DNA of 64,000 nucleotides from Solwaraspora sp. WMMD1047 (lineage in GTDB: Bacteria > Actinomycetota > Actinomycetes > Mycobacteriales > Micromonosporaceae). The stretch lies in contig NZ_JARUBL010000001.1 in the NCBI RefSeq assembly GCF_029626155.1, positions 7,628,816 to 7,692,815 of the forward strand, in the 5' to 3' direction. The notes beneath the pieces are model-generated. The model was not told where the DNA came from. It saw nothing but the letters and a program-made list of their open reading frames with translations, and ran no database searches. Below are positions 63,416 through 64,000 of the stretch, piece after piece; the stretch's first letter is position 1; each line of letters starts with the position of its first letter. The position numbers were made by a program, and so were the translations under genes.

Positions 63416-64000
63416 CTACAGGATCGGTGCCGGCCGGTAGGCCGCCGCCGCCGGGTGAGCCGCGACGACCACGGCCACCCGCTCGGCCACCGCCGCCACC
63501 TGGGCCGGAGCCGCCCCGGCGAAGGCCGACCGGTCGGCGACCAGGGCATCGATCTCGGCCCGCCCGAGCCCCAGCCGGCCGTCGGCCGCCAGCCGGTCGA
63601 ACAGGTCGTTCTCCGCCACGCCCTTCTCCCGCATCGCCAACGCCACCCCCACCGCGTGCTCCTTGATCACCTCGTGCGCGACCTCCCGGCCGACGCCGCG
63701 CCGCACGGCCGCCACCAGGATCTTCGTGGTCGCCAGGAAGGGCAGGTAGCGGTCGAGCTCCCGGCCGATCACCGCCGGGTACGCACCGAACTCGTCGAGC
63801 ACGGTGAGGAACGTCTGGAACAGCCCGTCGGCGGCGAAGAACGCGTCCGGCAGCGCCACCCGGCGCACCACCGAGCAGGAGACGTCCCCCTCGTTCCACT
63901 GGTCCCCGGCCAGCTCGCCGACCATCGACAGGTAACCCCGGATGATCACCGCCAGCCCGTTGACCCGCTCGCTGGACCGGGTGTTCATCTTGTGCGGCAT
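63416..64000 (-). CDS. purB: adenylosuccinate lyase, 3' part
   Basis: The C-terminal 194 residues of PurB, cut by the window edge. The fragment opens with MPHKMNTRSSERVNGLAVII, the fumarase/aspartase-superfamily signature loop (its preceding Gly-Ser-Ser lies outside). GDVSCSVVRRVALPDAFFAA and RYLPFLATTKILVAAVRRGV follow. The enzyme removes fumarate from SAICAR and adenylosuccinate. It adds a fourth purine locus to this neighbourhood, on the same strand as purSQL. Confidence 0.93.
   Translation of the reverse strand: MPHKMNTRSSERVNGLAVIIRGYLSMVGELAGDQWNEGDVSCSVVRRVALPDAFFAADGLFQTFLTVLDEFGAYPAVIGRELDRYLPFLATTKILVAAVRRGVGREVAHEVIKEHAVGVALAMREKGVAENDLFDRLAADGRLGLGRAEIDALVADRSAFAGAAPAQVAAVAERVAVVVAAHPAAAAYRPAPIL

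Overview
The window is a roughly 72-74% GC chromosome segment from an actinomycete, most likely Micromonosporaceae (Micromonospora or a close relative). The main evidence is the right-hand core neighbourhood: bldC, valine/leucine dehydrogenase, a DUF3073 protein, purM, purF, purL-purQ-purS and purB. The XRE/DUF397 pair, the cyclophane RiPP pair AmcA/AmcB and the very strong C/G bias at third codon positions agree. No rRNA, tRNA, CRISPR array, integrase or transposase was recognised. This placement comes from protein recognition and synteny, not from a database search.

Left part (1-19 kb): the end of a siderophore-exporter/importer-like MFS gene and an iron-box-controlled acetyltransferase close an iron-acquisition locus. 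A stress and carbon-handling stretch follows: a large-subunit catalase behind a SigB-like promoter, a FAD/Rieske oxidoreductase, an SCP2 protein with a glycogen-debranching-type glucosidase, a secreted acidic protein, a Rho-N/SAP-like protein, an SDR dehydrogenase, a DUF2231 membrane protein and an SMP-30 lactonase. A Drr-type ABC exporter is divergent from a NarL-type two-component system. Then come a cupin, an 887-residue LuxR/LAL regulator and a DUF6506 protein with a MerR-type promoter.

Middle accessory part (19-34 kb): a lower-GC pocket with an XRE/DUF5753 regulator and DUF397 partner; a secreted RICIN plus beta-helix protein of mosaic codon usage; a nitrate/sulfonate/taurine-type ABC importer divergent from a GntR regulator. 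That importer block is flanked by a 53-bp direct repeat of the beta-helix gene's 3' end. Small genes follow, then an orphan lipoprotein whose two type-1 periplasmic-binding lobes are in reversed (circularly permuted) order, two DxDxDG-repeat proteins, and an MMPL transporter/TetR pair with an operator-like dyad.

Right part (34-64 kb): a methyltransferase and an F420/FMN-type PPOX protein; a four-gene overlapping FtsX/LolD-type ABC operon whose first ATPase carries an AbrB-like tail; bldC; a conserved hypothetical; amino-acid dehydrogenase; DUF3073; the RiPP pair AmcB-AmcA placed directly after purF-purM; a membrane protein with a large Gly/Tyr repeat tail; a VapBC-type toxin-antitoxin pair; a tandem glycerophosphodiesterase; and purSQL. 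PurS and PurL here carry unusual low-complexity tails. A trypsin-like protease, a UPF0145 protein and the 3' part of purB end the window.

The strongest leads for new biology are the permuted binding protein with its DxDxDG neighbours, the enzyme-first overlapping RiPP pair, the repeat-flanked ABC/GntR block, and the disordered tails on the purine-synthase subunits.
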